Positions 63,475 through 64,000 of a stretch of 64,000 nt of DNA are shown here, in pieces (position 1 is the first letter of the stretch; the number at the start of each line of letters is the position of its first letter). The notes under the pieces were generated by a model. The model saw only the letters and a program-made list of their open reading frames with translations, was not told where the DNA came from and did no database searches. The translations under genes and the position numbers were made by a program. Source of the stretch: Pseudobutyrivibrio xylanivorans. GTDB taxonomy: Bacteria; Bacillota; Clostridia; Lachnospirales; Lachnospiraceae. Location: positions 1,952,501 through 2,016,500 of the forward strand of contig NZ_CP043028.1 of assembly GCF_008935055.1 (NCBI RefSeq). Direction: 5' to 3'.

Positions 63475-64000
63475 CTAAAACCTCATTTCTCTAATGTCTC
63501 TCAAAATATCTTTATATGCTCTGCCTCTTCCAAAAAGCAGTGTTGTACCAAGTACGAAACCATCAACTCCCATCGGGCCATAGGTCTGAATTTTATTTGC
63601 TGAGCATGCACCATCCCAGTATAGCTTGAAACCCATCTGCTCTTTTAATTCAATCAATCGTTCCACCTTCTTACCCACATAAGGAAGATACATCTGACCA
63701 GCATTTCCCGGATTCACTGACATTACCAGCACCTTATCAACAATTCTAAGCATTTCCATAACTGTTTCCACACTGGTTCCTGGATTGATGGCAATTCCCG
63801 GTGTCATTCCAGCATCTATTATCTTCTGCAATGTAGTAGAGGGATGATATTCAGCCTCTGGATGAATATAGATTGTGTCCCCTTTGCGCAGATTTTTGAT
63901 AAATAACTCAATATTACTACTAGGGTGCTCAATCATCAGATGAACATCAAGGGGCTTAAATGTTGTACCAGCAATATAGCTCAAATCATTAAGCGACATG
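63475..64000 (-). CDS. rpe: Ribulose-phosphate 3-epimerase, C-terminal part
   Basis: The gene starts beyond the right edge; the visible 175 codons are the C-terminal four fifths of a TIM-barrel epimerase. Recognisable are PLDVHLMIEHP, the AINPGTSVE segment, VLVMSVNPGNAGQ (usually MSVNPGFGGQ) and WDGACSANKI, which carries the catalytic aspartate. The enzyme interconverts ribulose- and xylulose-5-phosphate and could supply ribulose-5-phosphate to the dehydrogenase downstream. The Met at 63999 is internal, since the usual first 40 residues are missing. One base separates it from the cytidylyltransferase gene. Confidence 0.85.
   Translation of the reverse strand, partial: MSLNDLSYIAGTTFKPLDVHLMIEHPSSNIELFIKNLRKGDTIYIHPEAEYHPSTTLQKIIDAGMTPGIAINPGTSVETVMEMLRIVDKVLVMSVNPGNAGQMYLPYVGKKVERLIELKEQMGFKLYWDGACSANKIQTYGPMGVDGFVLGTTLLFGRGRAYKDILRDIREMRF

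Noticed and set aside
1..64000. CRISPR arrays, tRNA or rRNA genes
   Set aside because: I found no regularly spaced direct repeats with unique spacers and no cloverleaf or rRNA-like stretches. The closest periodic signal is the 39-bp operator array of hipBA.

Overview
The window reads as a low-GC Firmicute chromosome of the family Lachnospiraceae (Butyrivibrio/Pseudobutyrivibrio-like). The evidence is the AT-rich codon use, AGGAGG-type ribosome binding sites, DUF1292, YesL and cysteine-rich small-domain proteins, a MalE/F/G-type sugar ABC operon and the style of the glycan and HipA genes. The taxon is an inference from gene content. Every gene lies on the minus strand except the transposase of one insertion sequence, so the genes below were transcribed from high to low coordinates.

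Region 1 (1-21.7 kb) is core genome: the start of mreB, uvrA and uvrB, a chemotaxis receptor, an alpha/beta hydrolase, a DUF1292 protein, a maltodextrin-type ABC operon under a LacI-family repressor with visible operators, a Cache-domain sensor without a signalling tip, rsmJ, pncB, a cation efflux protein, a YesL protein and pgi. Region 2 (21.8-25.1 kb) holds a split HipA-like kinase pair and an archaeal-type AAA ATPase whose promoter region carries three copies of one 19-bp sequence.

Region 3 (25.1-47.7 kb) is a glycan assembly operon of about 17 genes: HAD hydrolase, Stealth phosphotransferase, PIG-L deacetylase, methyltransferases, GNAT acyltransferase, WbsX-like protein, GT2 glycosyltransferases, radical SAM, a ParB-like protein, a beta-propeller and WecB. 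Ten of these proteins, belonging to unrelated catalytic families, carry the same ~90-residue Rossmann-like module at one end. This is the most unusual feature of the window. The operon starts behind a ~200-nt leader with mutually exclusive hairpins and a terminator; the leader occurs twice, flanking a chimeric pseudogene. A 1,858-bp insertion sequence with exact 8-bp target duplications sits inside the operon.

Region 4 (48.4-61.7 kb) is a defence and toxin-antitoxin island: a UPF0489 protein, a second split HipA-like pair with an XRE regulator, a RloA/RloB (AbiL-like) pair, an intact hipBA operon with three operators spaced exactly 39 bp apart, an Rpn-family nuclease, and a TOTE-type primase-helicase broken by one in-frame TGA in helicase motif V. 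Region 5 (61.7-64 kb) is an epimerase, cytidylyltransferase and polyol-phosphate dehydrogenase trio that could make a CDP-pentitol for a surface polymer; it may feed the region 3 glycan.
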